Source of the DNA: Dinochytrium kinnereticum | Lineage: Eukaryota; Chytridiomycota; Chytridiomycetes; Chytridiales; Chytridiaceae | Assembly: GCA_027604005.1 (NCBI GenBank) | Contig: JADGJT010000061.1 | Span: forward strand, 1 to 64,000 | Direction: 5' to 3' | Length of the DNA stretch: 64,000 bases | Shown: piece by piece, positions 22,501-35,383 of the stretch | How the letters are laid out: each line of letters opens with the position of its first letter | Numbering within the stretch: position 1 is the stretch's first letter | Made by a program: the position numbers and the translations under genes | The notes under the pieces: model-generated | Databases searched by the model: none | Told to the model about the DNA's origin: nothing | The model's input: the letters and a program-made list of their open reading frames with translations, nothing else

Positions 22501-23167
22501 ATAAATCAAAAACCACCTAACATAATCTATACCCTTTTGCAGTCATATCTACACTTTCCGCTACATCTTCACCCTATTTACTGAAACTCTGAAAGAGGTA
22601 GCGGCCAATCCAGCCACTGCTGGTCTTGTTGAACCTCTTCATGCTTGTGGTGCACTGTTTGCCGGGGATGTGCTTAGAAGAGACTTTTTGGATGTTTGCT
22701 TGGAGGAGAAGGTATTTGGGCCCCAGGATGTAGGGAGTTTTAGGAGCGGGATCTTTGGGATGGTTGGGGAGGTGAGGAAGGAGGTTATTGGGTTGACGGA
22801 TGGTGAGTGCTTTTGTTTTCAGCTTCTTCTCTTTTTTTTTTGGCTTATGTTTCTTTTTGTTTTGTTATCTATGCTTTACGAGTTTGGTGTTGGGTTGAAA
22901 GAGATGTTTATTTTTTCGGCCTTGAGCTTTTTGTTCTTTTTTTTTGTTTATTGGTTCTGAATATGAGATAACCCATTTCTCTGCTCCTTTTTTTTTCACT
23001 TCTTCTAAACAGCCTGGGGATTCCCTGACTTTATCGTCAAAGCCCCGATTGGAAGGTACGACGGCGACATCTACACCTCCCTTTTTGAAACCGTCACGCG
23101 TGCCCCCGACTGTTTCCACACGCCTTACTTTGATGCAGAGATCAAGCCTCTTCTTTCCTCAAAGTAG
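19589..23167 (+). CDS. Acyl-CoA oxidase with N-terminal PTS2
   Basis: Flavoenzyme of peroxisomal beta-oxidation that desaturates acyl-CoA and passes electrons to oxygen. Fourteen exons (19589-19873, 19936-20027, 20091-20177, 20224-20368, 20445-20461, 20526-20656, 20742-21000, 21158-21259, 21321-21419, 21586-21853, 22086-22262, 22344-22435, 22543-22802, 23013-23167) encode 722 residues. Family blocks are AMTELGHSSSLRDLETTATL, VVNQKNIGLNWFILPLRD, ITCGDIGAKAGRNGLDNGWI and CRRACGGHAYSAYN, the last with the G-G-H catalytic-region motif. The C-terminal oxidase helices end near HTPYFDAEIKPLL. The fifth exon is a 17-nt microexon needed to keep the TELGHSSS motif. Residues 3-11 read RITALTAHL, a perfect type-2 peroxisomal signal (R-I-x5-H-L). 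The C-terminus is SSK, one residue short of a PTS1. AATAAA lies six bases after the stop. Confidence 0.95.
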
Positions 23168-23387
23168 ATTTTAATAAACGAGGATTAATGGTCACCATTG
23201 TCTCCTCCTGACAGGCAGTTGCAACACAGCTAGAGGGGCAGCGCCTCGCCTGCAGGTCTATTTGCATCAGTAAACCTGTTTAGTAGCGTTTCCACCCAAG
23301 CGCCGCTGGCAAACGCCAGGTTAGCTGTCGCTATGGATGATAACCGTCCCAAAAAATTGTCTGAGAAAAAGACTTGAAAAAAAAGGA

Positions 23388-24650
23388 ATGGCGATCGCAT
23401 GCTTCCGAAGGCTCAGGCCAGTTCACCTCCCTGCTGGAGGCCGATGCCAACATACCACTACCAACCACGGTCCCGCTTACGACATTAATCTAGGCAATGC
23501 ATGGAGAGGCCGTGGCACTCAATTTGACTGGCGATCGTGAGCATTCTTCCCAACCATTGGTCTTCATCTGTCGTTTACTTATCCCTATTATCGTAAAAGG
23601 ACCTCACCGCAGTCACGCATCCTCGCAGCTTCGTTGCCGTATGTGAAAGAATATGGATGGACAAAGGATGCGCTTGGGATGGGGGCAAAGAGTTTGGGGT
23701 TGTCGAGTAGTGCTGCGGGGGTTTTTGAGAGGGGGGGTGTTGAGGTTGTTGAGTATTTTGTTAGGAGGACTACGGGGGAGGTAAGAGAGGAGATGGAAGG
23801 CTTGGAGTTGGATAAGTGCGTTTTATTTTTTTTTTCTTCTTTTGAGGTCTTTTTCTTTTTTTATTTTGGGAGAGTTGTTGCTTTGATTTGTATTTGTGTG
23901 GTGGGAGTGTTTTTTCTTGGTGATGGTGAATGCTTCTGGCTGACTTTTTTTCTGATGTTGATATCGCGTATTTCATTTTCATATAGGATGAAGGTCACCC
24001 AGAAGGTTCGGACAGGGGTCTTGATGAGGCTGGAGAAGCTCAAACCTTACGTCAAGAGGTGGCCCGAGGTGAGAGTGCTTTGCTGAAAGCCCATCATGAT
24101 TCTCAAATATCACTTTTTATCTCGGATAAAAAAGGCACTGGCTTTGATGGCTCAACCACAAAACGCACCAACCGCATTATGCAACCTTGGCGAATTAGTT
24201 GACGAGATTTGGTACACTGCTGGAGACCGATCGGTTGATGTGAGTGACATTCCTTCCCGTCCGGGATGCAATTTAAAATGGTATTGTGTAGATGAACTGG
24301 TACAGCAAACGCGCTCTCCTCGCTGGTGTTTACACGTCAACAGGTTTAAGATTTTTTTTAAAGACTTTGTTTTCTGACCATTAGCATGTAGAGTTGTTTA
24401 TGACTCAAGACCAGTCCCCGAATTTTGTGGAGACAGAAAAGTTTCTTGATAGACGACTTCAGGATGTTGCAGTGATTGGGAAGACGGCTGGGGAGGTGAA
24501 GAATATTGTCAACTTCTCAGTGTCAACGTTTGCGGGAATTTTGAGATCCGTGAGTGGTCTGGTTTGCGCTTCCTCGTTTCTTCGTCACTGATAATTTACA
24601 TTACAAATCCTTTTTTCATTGGGGTTTTGCAGCAGGGGATTAAGATTTGA
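23388..24650 (+). CDS. COQ9: Ubiquinone biosynthesis protein COQ9
   Basis: Lipid-binding member of the mitochondrial coenzyme Q synthome that presents intermediates to COQ7. Seven exons (23388-23536, 23600-23815, 23987-24068, 24135-24239, 24292-24343, 24392-24549, 24633-24650) encode 259 residues. The N-terminus MAIACFRRLRPVHLPAGGR is a basic presequence without acidic residues. The TetR-like fold region follows: SRILAASLPYVKEYGWT, then LGMGAKSLGLSSSAAGVF. After that come VLMRLEKLKPYVKRWP, ALALMAQPQN, DEIWYTAGDRS, MNWYSKRALLAGVY and STELFMTQDQSPNF, all strongly conserved COQ9 blocks. FLDRRLQDV ends the domain. Every junction restores the family sequence. An in-frame ATG at 23337 would add 17 residues; the later one is preferred because it begins the presequence. 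The last exon codes for only five residues and the stop. Confidence 0.93.
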
Positions 24651-24920
24651 GCGATCCCTTGCTCTTTTCTCCAATTCTTTTTTCGGTAGCAGCTGCTGCT
24701 CAAAAAAGTGTCTTTTCCTACTGAACGTCGCGTACCGACATCCGCACCTCCGCCAAAGTATTCGCAGCATGCTTTTGATGCATTGCTGGTCTCCATCCCT
24801 TGCAGCCTTCATTGTGATATAGTAAACACTAAAAACAAAGTGCGTCCATCCATCCCAATACCCAGATCAATTTTTCCAGCGCAAAAAACTGGCTGTGGAT
24901 GAAATTCATGATCTGAGAGG

Positions 24921-27900
24921 ATGATACACCGAGAACAGAAGGTAGTAAATAAGCCAACCTACAACACCGCAACTTCCCTCAGCATTAAAAATACATTCCA
25001 ACCTAACCCGTATCGTTGTTGCATCAAAAAAATAACTATTGTTAAAGCTCGCCGCTGCAAAGCGGAAGCTCAAGAAATTCCAAGAAGCTCGCAACGCTTC
25101 TACATCCACTCCCTACTCCGGTACTCCAGAAGCAGGATCACCCATTGTCACGCCTGAGGGATCGTCAGCATCCCTTGAAGGCATCCCTATTTCAGCAGGG
25201 AGGTTTGGAGGGAGTTTGGATGATACCAGAAGGGGTTCGGTGGAACTTGCCGCGGGGTTCCACTCCGAACACGGGTTGAATAGTGGGGATGATCGAGGAG
25301 GAAGGGGCGAGGAGTTTGTAGGAGTTGGCGGGGCTTCTGTTGGATCGATTATTGATTTTGGAGGAGGAGATGGGTTGGTGGAGGGGTGGGTTCCTTCTTG
25401 CAATGGTTTTTCTTGTTACTTCTTTTCTTCTGAGCTTTCCCTTTTGGTGGATTTATAGGCCCGGAAGTCTTCCTACTATCTCTCCGAGAAAGATGCAAGT
25501 AAATACTGCGACCAAACTTCCGGTAGGACCTTTTTGTCTTAGACATACATCTCCGTTTTATTTTTCTGTTGGTTGGATGCTGACCTCTTTTTTGATTAGT
25601 CTCTTCGTCGGAATTCAAAGGCTAGCCCTACGCGGGTGAGCCCTACCAACAGACATGTTAGGCGATTAAGTGCGGCGATGCGAGTGAGTTTTCTTGACAT
25701 GCAATTATATCTCTATCAATTACTTGTCTTTTGTAATTAATCCCATGCCTCTCCAGCCTGACCAAGACGACGAGAACATGTCAGCAGATGATCTGCGTAG
25801 TCACAAGAATTTTCTTCAAACGAATGTCAACGCCCTCATCACTGAGAACAACTCCTTATTGGAAAGGATAAAGGAATTGGAATCGGAGGGACGGACTCAT
25901 CAGACTGAACGGGCGGCGTCTGCATCTCATTTGGAACACCTTGAGCAATCGCTTGCTGATGTCACGAGTCAGTTGCAGGGGAAGGTCGCGGAGGTATCTG
26001 CCTTGCAGACCACTTTGGATGAGGTCGTTAGGGAGAAGGTTGATCTTGCTAAAAGGGTGACGGAGCTTGAGGAGGCTTCTGTGTCTGGTGTTGTGAGAGC
26101 GGGTGAAGAGTCTATGGTTGATCAGACTGTGGTGATGGAGTTGGAGGCGACTGTGGCAACTTTGACGGCTGAGAGGCAGTCATTACAAGAGGATTTGACG
26201 CAGAAAAACTCATTGCTAGATGTCGCGCAGGCTCGTGTTGTGGAACTTGAGAGTCAGATCACTTTTGCTGCTGGATCAGCTGGTGAGGTTAGCGTCTCTA
26301 CCGACGCGGAGGCTGAGGAGAAGATTCGCGGGTTGGAGGAGAGGATTGAGACGCTTGAGAAGGAGAAAGCTCAGCTTGAGATGCATGTTGAAGATGCTGC
26401 TACTCCCACTGCGGAGAGAGTCGCTGCGGCAGAAGATCTTCGCCTGCAGAGCGAATCTCTGCGATTCACTCTGGCTGAACAGACTGAGGAGATTGCCAGA
26501 CTGAAAGCTGACCTTGAGAAGTCCAACGCGATTCAGATACCTGCAGGAGACGACGAGGCATTGTCTCGGCGGTGTTTGGAGTTAGAGGAGAAGCTGGCGA
26601 CTCTATCGAGCGAACACTCGGAGACTGAGTTGAAACTCTTGCAATCTCTTCAGGAGGTCGTCGAGTGTCGGGCAAGTCTTGAGGCTTCACTTGCGGAGCG
26701 GACTGGACTATTCAATACTTTGGAGTCGACGAGACGGGAGGGTGACGCTGAGAAAATGCAGTTCGAGGAGAGGATTGCGGGGCTTGTTGCTGAGGTTGAT
26801 GAAGGCCGAAAGAGAGAGGTTCATCTTCATGTTGAGGAAAAGAGGCTCAATGCTCTGGTTCTGAAGACAGAGGAGGAAGTTGCTAGGCTTAGTGTTTTGG
26901 TTCAGGAACAAGAGGAGGAGATTGCAAGACTAAAGAGGGAGATTGAGCTTAAAGTCTTGTCTGAATCCTCGCAAGCGGGCCTTGCTCAGGATCAGGTTGT
27001 TAGCCTTCGAAAGGAGCTTGAGGTTCTTAGGGAGGAGAATGTAGAACTGAGTAAAGCTAGACTGCAGCTTGTGGCCTCAAATGAACAGTTAAATGCGGAG
27101 CTTAGGGAGACAAAGGATGCTCTTCAGGCTGAGACGGCTAGGCTTGCCGATGCCCTTGAACAGACTTCACAGGAGAGGGAGCAGGTGACTGAGGGTCATG
27201 CCGCTTTTGTCGCCCAGGCAAAGGAAGCTTTGATGAATCTTCAGAAAGATAAAGAGCTGCTTTTGGAGGAGAATGAGAAGCTAAAGGAGGTTGGGACTTC
27301 TGTTGTTAATGATCGCCTTCGACTGGAGGAAGAGAATGAAGGACTCTTGAATGAGGTTGAGAGCATTCAGGCTGTTAATGAGAGCTTAAAGGCTTCGAAC
27401 GATGAGTTCGCACTTTACGTTGAAACTCTAAAGGAGGAAGTGCTGACTTTGCAAGGGCAAACGGAAAAGATGCGGGAGGCTGGAGTGGCCGTGCTTGAGA
27501 TCAAGAGGAAGCTCGAGGAGGAGAATGAGGAGCTGGTAAATCAGATCGCAACTCTTCGTGAGGCTGGTGCTGCTCTTGTTACTGATAGGATAAAGCTGGA
27601 GGAAGAGGCGGACAGTCTTGCGGCTCAACTTGATGAGTTAAATGCAAAGTACGCTGAGGCTCTTCGGGAGAAGGATGATTTGGGGGATACGAAAGGCGAG
27701 GCTGAAATGAAGATCCAGGAGCTCTCATCGAGGCTTGAAAAGGAGATATCAGACGCCAAGACTGCCAAGCAAGAGTCTCGGGAGTTGCAGGAGAGGTTAA
27801 CTAGCGATATTCAGGAGCTCGTCGATTCTCTTCGTAATATTACTGAGCAAAACTCTGACTTAAAGACCGAGATAAGGATCTTGCAAGAGGATAGGGATAA

Positions 27901-30900
27901 ATCTATCGCAGAGCTTGAGGAATCTAAGAGGGTATTAGAGACTTCGGCTGCTGCTCTGGAAGACGCAAAGAGGGCTTCGGAGGCACTTCAACTCCATCTT
28001 GACGAGGAACGCGAAGCTATTAGACTTGCGGAAGAGGATCATAACCGCCGTATCTCACAGATTCAGAATGACCTGGAGAAAAGCCTTGGCGAAAAGCTGG
28101 CCGTTACCGAGTCTGAGAGGGATGAAGTTAAACGTAAGCTTGACGATCTCGAGGTTCTCTACTCTGCATCCCTTAGCCGTGCCAGCGCCAGGTCTAATGT
28201 AGAGGAGGAGCTTGAGGCTACTCGCGTTCAGATGATCACCCTGCAGGCAAGGGTAAATGAGGCTGAGAACCGGTATGATGAACTTTTCGAGGCTGGAGAG
28301 AAGCATGCTTTAGAACTTGAGTCACGACTTGATGCCTATGAGAGTGAAAAACAGATTCTGGAGGATGCGTTATCTGCTTCATCGTCGAGAAGTCATCAGC
28401 TCGAAGAGGAGGTTCGTGCGATTTCGGAATCCGCGCGGAGGGCCGAGAGGGAGATTGCTGACGCACATGCTGAGAGGGAGGACGCGATAAGGGCTTTGGG
28501 GGAGATGCAGCTACGAATGGAGAGCCTTGATATGCAGCTTCAAGATAAGTCTGACGCTCTTCGTCAGATAGAGGACGAGGTTGAAGCTATTCGTAGCATC
28601 TCTCATAATGAGGAGTTTAGCCGCAAAAACTTGCTCCAACATTACGAGCAACTAGTTGAACGGAAAACGGAGCTTGAAAGGGAGAAGGATGAAGCTGTTG
28701 CGAAGCTTGCAGCTGCTCTTGGAGATTGCACTTCGTTAGAATTGGCACTGGAAAGAGAAAAGTATATGCTTCAGGAGGCTCAACAAGCTTTTTACCAGAC
28801 AACCGAAAAGTGTGACGCTCAGCAGGCCATTATTGATGAGCTCACGGTTAAGTGCAACAAGCTCGAAGCCGAGGCTACTCATACATTGGCAATGATTCAG
28901 GAGAAGGATGAGCACATCCGAAATCTCAGCCTCACCGCTAACGATGAGGAGTCCAGGTCGAGATACTTGGAGGATGAGCTTCGTAGCCTTACTGAGCAGA
29001 AAGCTCAGGTTGAGAAGGTGCTTTTGTCTCGTGAAACTGCTCTAGGCGAGGCTGAAAGACGCGTTACTGAGATGGGACAGGAGGTCGTTGGGCTCCAGGA
29101 GAGGGAGGAGACTGTATCCAGGGAAAAGATGGAAGCTTTGCAGGAGGTCGAGAGGCTTAGAGGGCAGGTTGGAGAGCAGAATAGACATTATATGGCTGCC
29201 CTTGACGAGATGGAAGAGAAACTGCATATGGAGTCGATGAGGTCCTCTGATCTTGAGATGGAGGTTGAAGATTTGCGGGGCAGACTTGGTACTGCCATGG
29301 GGGAGGTGAGAAGGAAAGGCCTGGGATCTATAACTAATCGATTATCTTGTTAACTAGAGCGAAGAAACTCGCCTTCGATATGCCGAGATCTCTGAAGAGT
29401 ATGCCAGGCTAGAGGAGCGCTTCAACGGTCAACTTAACCGGATATCCGAGATGGAGCAAGACTTTGACCAGAGAAGCGCTGACTTCGAGTCCTTCCTTCG
29501 CCGGACTGAGATGCAGTCTAAGGCTCTATCTGATCAGCTCTCCACTGCACTCTCTGAAAAGTCCGAGCTTCAGAAGCGACTTGCCGCAGTTGAGGAGGAG
29601 GGGCAGAAGCGGTTGGAAGCCTTAAAGGTTAAACTTAATGGGATTGGGGATGAGAGAACTCGGATTGTCCAGGAGAGAGAGAAGCAGATTGACGAGCTTG
29701 AAGCTGAGGTTGAGAGACTTTCCGGGAGCTTGCAGGGTTTAGAGGCGAAGATTACTGCGAAGGAGAAGGAGATGGGAGACGTAAGGGAGGCTATAGCAAG
29801 GGAGAAAATGAGTATGGAGATGCAGCTGAATGATTTGAAGGTTTGTATGGAGATTTTGCCCTGCTGAGACTGCGGTTATATTCTCTCCTTTTCTCTGACT
29901 TCGTTTCATTAAAAGGACCAAGTTATCGATATGGAGGCTGACCTAGACTCCACAAAAGCTAACTTCAATACGGTGGCATCCGAGCGTGACAGTCTCCGTC
30001 AGGATGTGTCGAGCCTTAATAGAAGAAAGAACGAGCTCGAAGATGACCTTCAGGTGTCGACTTCGAAGCTCAGATCCCTTGAATCTAGGCTCGCCGAGGC
30101 GTCTGAAGCAGCCCAGCGCGCGAATGAACAGCACGGTTCGCTGCAACGTAAGGTTGCTGATTTTGAGTCCCGAAATTCTCAGCTCAGAGGGGAGTTAGAT
30201 GAGGCGGTCGACCTAGCGGACCGCCGAAGCGCTGAAATTGATCGCCTGAAGTCTCAAGTAGGAGTCCTTCAAAATGAGAACAAGCAGACTCAGGCCTGGA
30301 TTGAAAATGAGGCGGCAAGAATGAGGAGCTCGTCTGACTCCCATCATGCCGAGGCAGAACTACTTAGGTCTGAGATTGGCCTGTTATCGTCTCAGCTTGA
30401 GGAGGCTAGGCTTACCTTGTACCAGAAGGAGGTTGATCTTGGGAATTTGAATGCGGATTACCGTGAAGAGCAAGATAGGGTCAACTCGCTTCAGCTAGAG
30501 TTTGCGGAGGTTAAACTCAAGATGGAGGACAAGGAACGTTTAATCACGAGGCTGAAGAAGGAAATGCAAAAACTTGGTTTGAAGGCGAACTTTGACCTCT
30601 CCAATGTTAGCGTAGATGATATTCTGAACGACAACGAGAAGGCCCAATTCGATGACTGGAACGCGATTGCTGCGAGCGACCGCAATGCGCCAAAGGACTC
30701 TTCTCCAGCATCCAGCCACGCTTTGTCGGACCTCAAGCAGAGGTTGTCGATTTTAACAACTGAGAGGGACGAACTTCGCCAAGAGAGCCAGAACCGACAG
30801 GCGGCGATCGAGAAACTTTCTGATAAAATCCTCTCGATGGAATCTGACATTAAGAGCCTTAACGCTGCTCTTAATGAGATCTCTCAGAGCCGCTCTAGCT

Positions 30901-33900
30901 TACAAAGAGAGCTATTAGAAACCAGACATAAGTTTTCAAGCCTGCAGACTACTACGCTAGGGGGCGGTGCATCTTCAGTGCTTGATATCCAGATTCTTGA
31001 CCAGAGGCTTGAAGAAAGCAACTCTATTATCAAGAGACTGGAAGAGGAGGTAGCCCGTAACAAGAAGACGGGAGGCGCTGTCGTCGAGACTCCTAAGAGC
31101 CCTGAAGGATTTGAAACTGCAGATAGGCTATTTGGAGGGTCCACTGCCCTTCTATCGCCGACCCTTAAAGTTCAGGTGCCTCTGGCTCTCGAAAGAACCG
31201 CGTCCCACTCGTCCCCACTTTCGCCATCGAAGCAGAACTCATTGCAGAGGGAGATTGATCTCTTGAGAAAAGAGTTAAAGCTCAAAAATGAGGAAATCGA
31301 ATCTGTGCATGAGGATTATAAGCAGCTTTTATCCGCCGCCGAGGAAAAGATAAAAACTTACGCGAAGCTAAGTGACTCGAGTGTTCAGTCCATGGAACTT
31401 TACAGGAATGAGCTTACGAAAAAGAAGGAAAAGCTTGAAGAGTTACAACGAGAGTATCAGAAGCTGCAAATTCAAATTGCGAAGAGCGTTACTTTGGGTG
31501 ATACACCAGATGCTAGGTAATTATGCCTTTCCTAATTTTTTGCGCACTAGCCGCTGTCTTTCATTGCGTCGATTTCCGTGCTAACTCAGAATAGTATGGT
31601 CGACTTTTCCAACATGTCTGATGCTCTCCACCGGGCTGGTAGGACGGCGAAGACTCTGGATGAATTAGTAAACTCTGCCTCGAGCAAAAAGGAAAATGTT
31701 CCTGGTAACTGCTGTGGCCATGTCGTTTGCCACAAACGGTGCATAGTGAATGAGCCTGCTAACGAGGCGGAGCATTTGCCTGAGGTAATTTATTTCAGCT
31801 TTTGTTTTATTTGAATTTATTCTTATAAATCTCATTAGGGATTGGCAATGCTGGCGAGCCAGATAACAAATCTAGTTAAAACAACAGAATCCAACATCAT
31901 GGTATCTAACAAGATATATGAGGAAATATCTTCACATGTAAAGGGAGGAAAGCCAGCATCCGACGTTCGTTCGCCCATTCACGCAGAAACAAAGGCCGGA
32001 GGGTCTACTGCTGAAGGTAGTAAGCTCTTGAGCATGATGAAGTCTCAGAGCAACCTGCTTGAGGAGCACAGAAAACTATTAGGAGATATTGAGTCTGTTT
32101 CAGAGTGGTTTAGGGCTCAGTCGGGTGGTCAGGCTGGTGGAAGAACGTCTCCCTTACAGAAGATTGTCATTAATGGCTCTAAGGATAGCTTAAAGCTTTT
32201 GCCGCAGATCATTTCTGCATTCAGCGATTACTCTCGATTGGTTTCGAATTTGCTCCAACTGAAAGAGGTTATTGTCAATGCGCTTCAAGGTAATGTTTTA
32301 GTCAATGGAAGATTACTTACGTATTGTGTTAAGGGGGAGGTAAATTGACGGAAAGTCTCCGCGGTCCACTACAAAATATCTCCGAAAGACTTACAGCCGT
32401 GGAATCGAACCAAAAGAGCCTGTCCCAACTGTCTGCTGATCTTGCATTGCTTCTTTCGAATCCGGTGCAACGTAATGGTCCTGATTTCGACGGGATGAGG
32501 GATCAGAACCGCGACTATAACTTATCGAGCACTGAATACGCTGAGCTTATCACAAAGGCCGCTCTAGTAGACAACTATTCGCATCAAGTCGAAACTGCAC
32601 ACACGCTGCTTGATGAGCATATTAGGGAGGTACAGGTTTTAAAGGATGCAATCGAGACGCTGTCCAGCCAGATGAGTGAAAAGACAGGCTCGAATGAGAC
32701 TTCAGGGGCTACCCGCTTGCTTCAGCGACAAGTTGAGGAGTTAAAGAAAGTCTGGTCCCATGAGCTTGCGGCCAACATGATTCTTCGAAACTTAATTGCC
32801 AAGACACAAGCAGAGAATATGTCCGCAGAGGAGTCTTCTAGGCAGCAGCAGATAAGGCTTCGAGAAGAGTACGATGAGTTGACAGCCCTGCTCGAAGACA
32901 CACACCGTGAGGCCGCCATGTTCCGCGAAGAGGCAATAGCAAAAGATATAGCTTTGAAGGAAGCTGAAAGGAAGTTAGAAGAGAGGTTAAATGGCCAGTA
33001 CTTCGACCTAGAACAACAGCATCAGGAGCAAGCCCAGCAGCTTGAGGATATGTATAATAAGGAGAGGGTTGCTTTAAACAAATTGATTTCGAATCTTGAG
33101 AAGGAGCGGGACAGACTCTTCAACGAGCTTTCTAGAGTCAAGTCATCGTTCAACGAAAAGATCACCTCAACTTCTGAGTCGCTAGATGGCCTAACAAGAC
33201 GGCTGCATGATGCCGAACGTTCGCGGGAAGATCTGCGACGTCAAAACAATGCGCTTAAGGAAGACCTCAGGCGAGCACAAGACGATCTCGACCAGGCTCG
33301 ATATTCTCATCAGAACATGCTTCGCGACCGGGAGGGCTCTGATGTTTCTGAGGTGATTCGTGCCGATCTGAAGTCACGGATTCTTTCACTTGAGAGGCTG
33401 GTCGATACGCTTGAGTTTGATAAACGCAATATGGAGGCTCAGCTTCGAGACAGTGAGGGGTGGGTTGAGGAACGAAATATAATGAGAAAAAGGGTTGCTG
33501 AGTTGGAGCAGCGGGATCGCAATATCGAGAAGCGTGAGCGCGGGCTCATCGACGAGATTCAGCAGGTCGAGAGGCGCCTTGTCAGCCGCGAGGCGGAGCT
33601 TCAGGAAGAGAGAAGAATAGCCGAGAGGAAGTTCCAGGAGTGGCTAGAAGAACGGAGAATGCTGGAGGAGGAACTTGCTCGTCACCGTGAGTCGAAGTAT
33701 ATGGAAGGCGGACACGATCGCGTTGAACAGGCTTCGCGAATTTTTAGGGCTCAGAGGGAGAACCTAGAGAGGGCAATTGACCAGAGGGACACTCAGATAA
33801 GGACTTTAGAGATTCGTTTGCAGGAGATCCTTCAGGCTGATGGCGAAAACTTGCATATAGAGGAGGTTCGACGGCGTGAAATGGCGATGGAGAAGGAGAT

Positions 33901-35266
33901 ACAACTGCGTGTCGATCAGGTGCGCGAGCTATCCGAGAGGTTATCTGCTCTGGACGAGGTATTTATGTCAAGGGCAGTACGTTATCTGACGTAAATATAG
34001 GCTAAACGAGTGGCCGAGGCTCAGTATTCCCATGAGAAGGAGAAATGCCGCCGCCTAAGCTTTAGGCTTGAGGATATGAAGCGCAGACTTGCTCAGGATG
34101 AGGCGGTCAATACTGCCCTACGCCCAACCACTCGGTCAACTAATTATGAGGATAGACTTCGCGAAGAGATTCAACAGCTTCGACGAGAACTTAACCGCGC
34201 TCGCCAGTCCACCACAGAAATTGTTGGTGTCGTTCGGGAGACCCTTAACCAAACCATCGGCAAAGCTATAGATGGCAATGTGCCTGAAAGTCCACTCAGG
34301 CCCCCTAGAATCGATATACCAAGGTTCGATACTCTATCTTGTATGGATTTGTATGTTTACTTCTCTTTATTTTTCTCAGACTCCGCGAGCAAATGGGCAC
34401 TTTAATCTCAGAGGTTATATACTTGAGGGCTCTTGTAAATAGACTGCTTCTATGGAGGGCCGATTTGAAGTATCAGAAGACATACTTGTCTTTGAGGGTC
34501 GAAGACCTCCTTTCTAGCCAGAAGACGACCCTTTCGTTCATTCAGGGCATGGGAATTACTCCACCGACAACCGAAGCCACCATCCCTCGATCCGCAACCA
34601 CAAAGCTCAAGAGATGCGCCAATGGTATTATCGCAGTATACCGGATGATGGTTATGTCGAGGAATTGGCAGGACGTGCTGCAGGAGAATGGGAGAGAGTA
34701 CTTCGCCGAGTTAGAAAGCAACAGTGACAACTGGCCTACTGATGCGGAAGCTAGTGTGCCGTTCAAGAGGGCCGATGAGTCGGACTCCTCTGTAAGGGAT
34801 CCAGAGCTATCGATGATGAACCGGAAGCTTGTGAAAATGGAGTCTGAAATGGCGCGGCTGCGTGTCGTAAACGCTCAGCTTGAAGATAAGGTTATGGAGC
34901 GGGATAGGTCTAAGATTCAGATACAAAACGACCCCAATCTTGGGGATCGCTTCCGAGAGGTATTTTGCAAATGAAAACAGTTTCGATAGTTACTCCTCCC
35001 ACTTAAAGCAAACAGATATACGTCGTGGGTCAAACAACTCTGAAAGGAGCACGCGGTCAGAGGCCGAGTATCGAAAGGCTATGGCGGGGGCGCCGCCTCA
35101 GGTAACGGGGGCCTCGCCCAACCGCACAGTAGGGGACCGGAGCCCCAACTCCGATATGCGGTGGGGTCCTCTTCCGCCGGCCGGTAGGAATCCACGCAGC
35201 CAGGCTCCGTCTTCACAGAACATTAGCGCGACACCACCCACCCGCTACGGCGCGAGAGCACCATGA
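24921..35266 (+). CDS. Giant PACT-domain coiled-coil scaffold (pericentrin/AKAP450-like)
   Basis: Thirteen in-phase exons (24921-24941, 25048-25385, 25459-25498, 25600-25683, 25757-29305, 29358-29840, 29916-31516, 31595-31784, 31839-32289, 32334-33958, 34001-34350, 34380-34959, 35009-35266) encode about 3189 residues. The N-terminus, MIHREQKLAAAKRKLKKFQE, resembles the basic helix that opens pericentrin and AKAP450. A Ser/Pro-rich stretch to about residue 160 follows, then some 2700 residues of heptad-rich E/K/L/R coiled coil with short breaks. Near residues 2925-3005 is a PACT domain: ALVNRLLLWRADLKYQKTYL, later PRSATTKLKRCANGIIAVYR and MMVMSRNWQ. The aromatic/basic pattern and closing R-W-like end match the family. 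A further short coiled coil and a Pro-rich tail end the protein. PACT domains dock to calmodulin and the centriole or spindle pole. The product probably organises pericentriolar or basal-body material and recruits gamma-tubulin complexes such as the one containing GCP5. Confidence 0.87.
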
Positions 35267-35383
35267 TAAACTAGCATATATTTGCCTTTTTTGTTTTCGG
35301 TTTTGTTTCTTTGCCATGACACCAGAAATAGAATATGATATCACGTCCCCTACATTTATTTTGAGCCTGCCTTTCTTAAGGTG

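Noticed and set aside
24921..35266. Reading the giant coiled coil as a Golgi golgin (GM130-like) because of its N-terminal helix
   Set aside because: The C-terminal PACT domain and the overall size fit a centrosomal pericentrin/AKAP450-type scaffold better.
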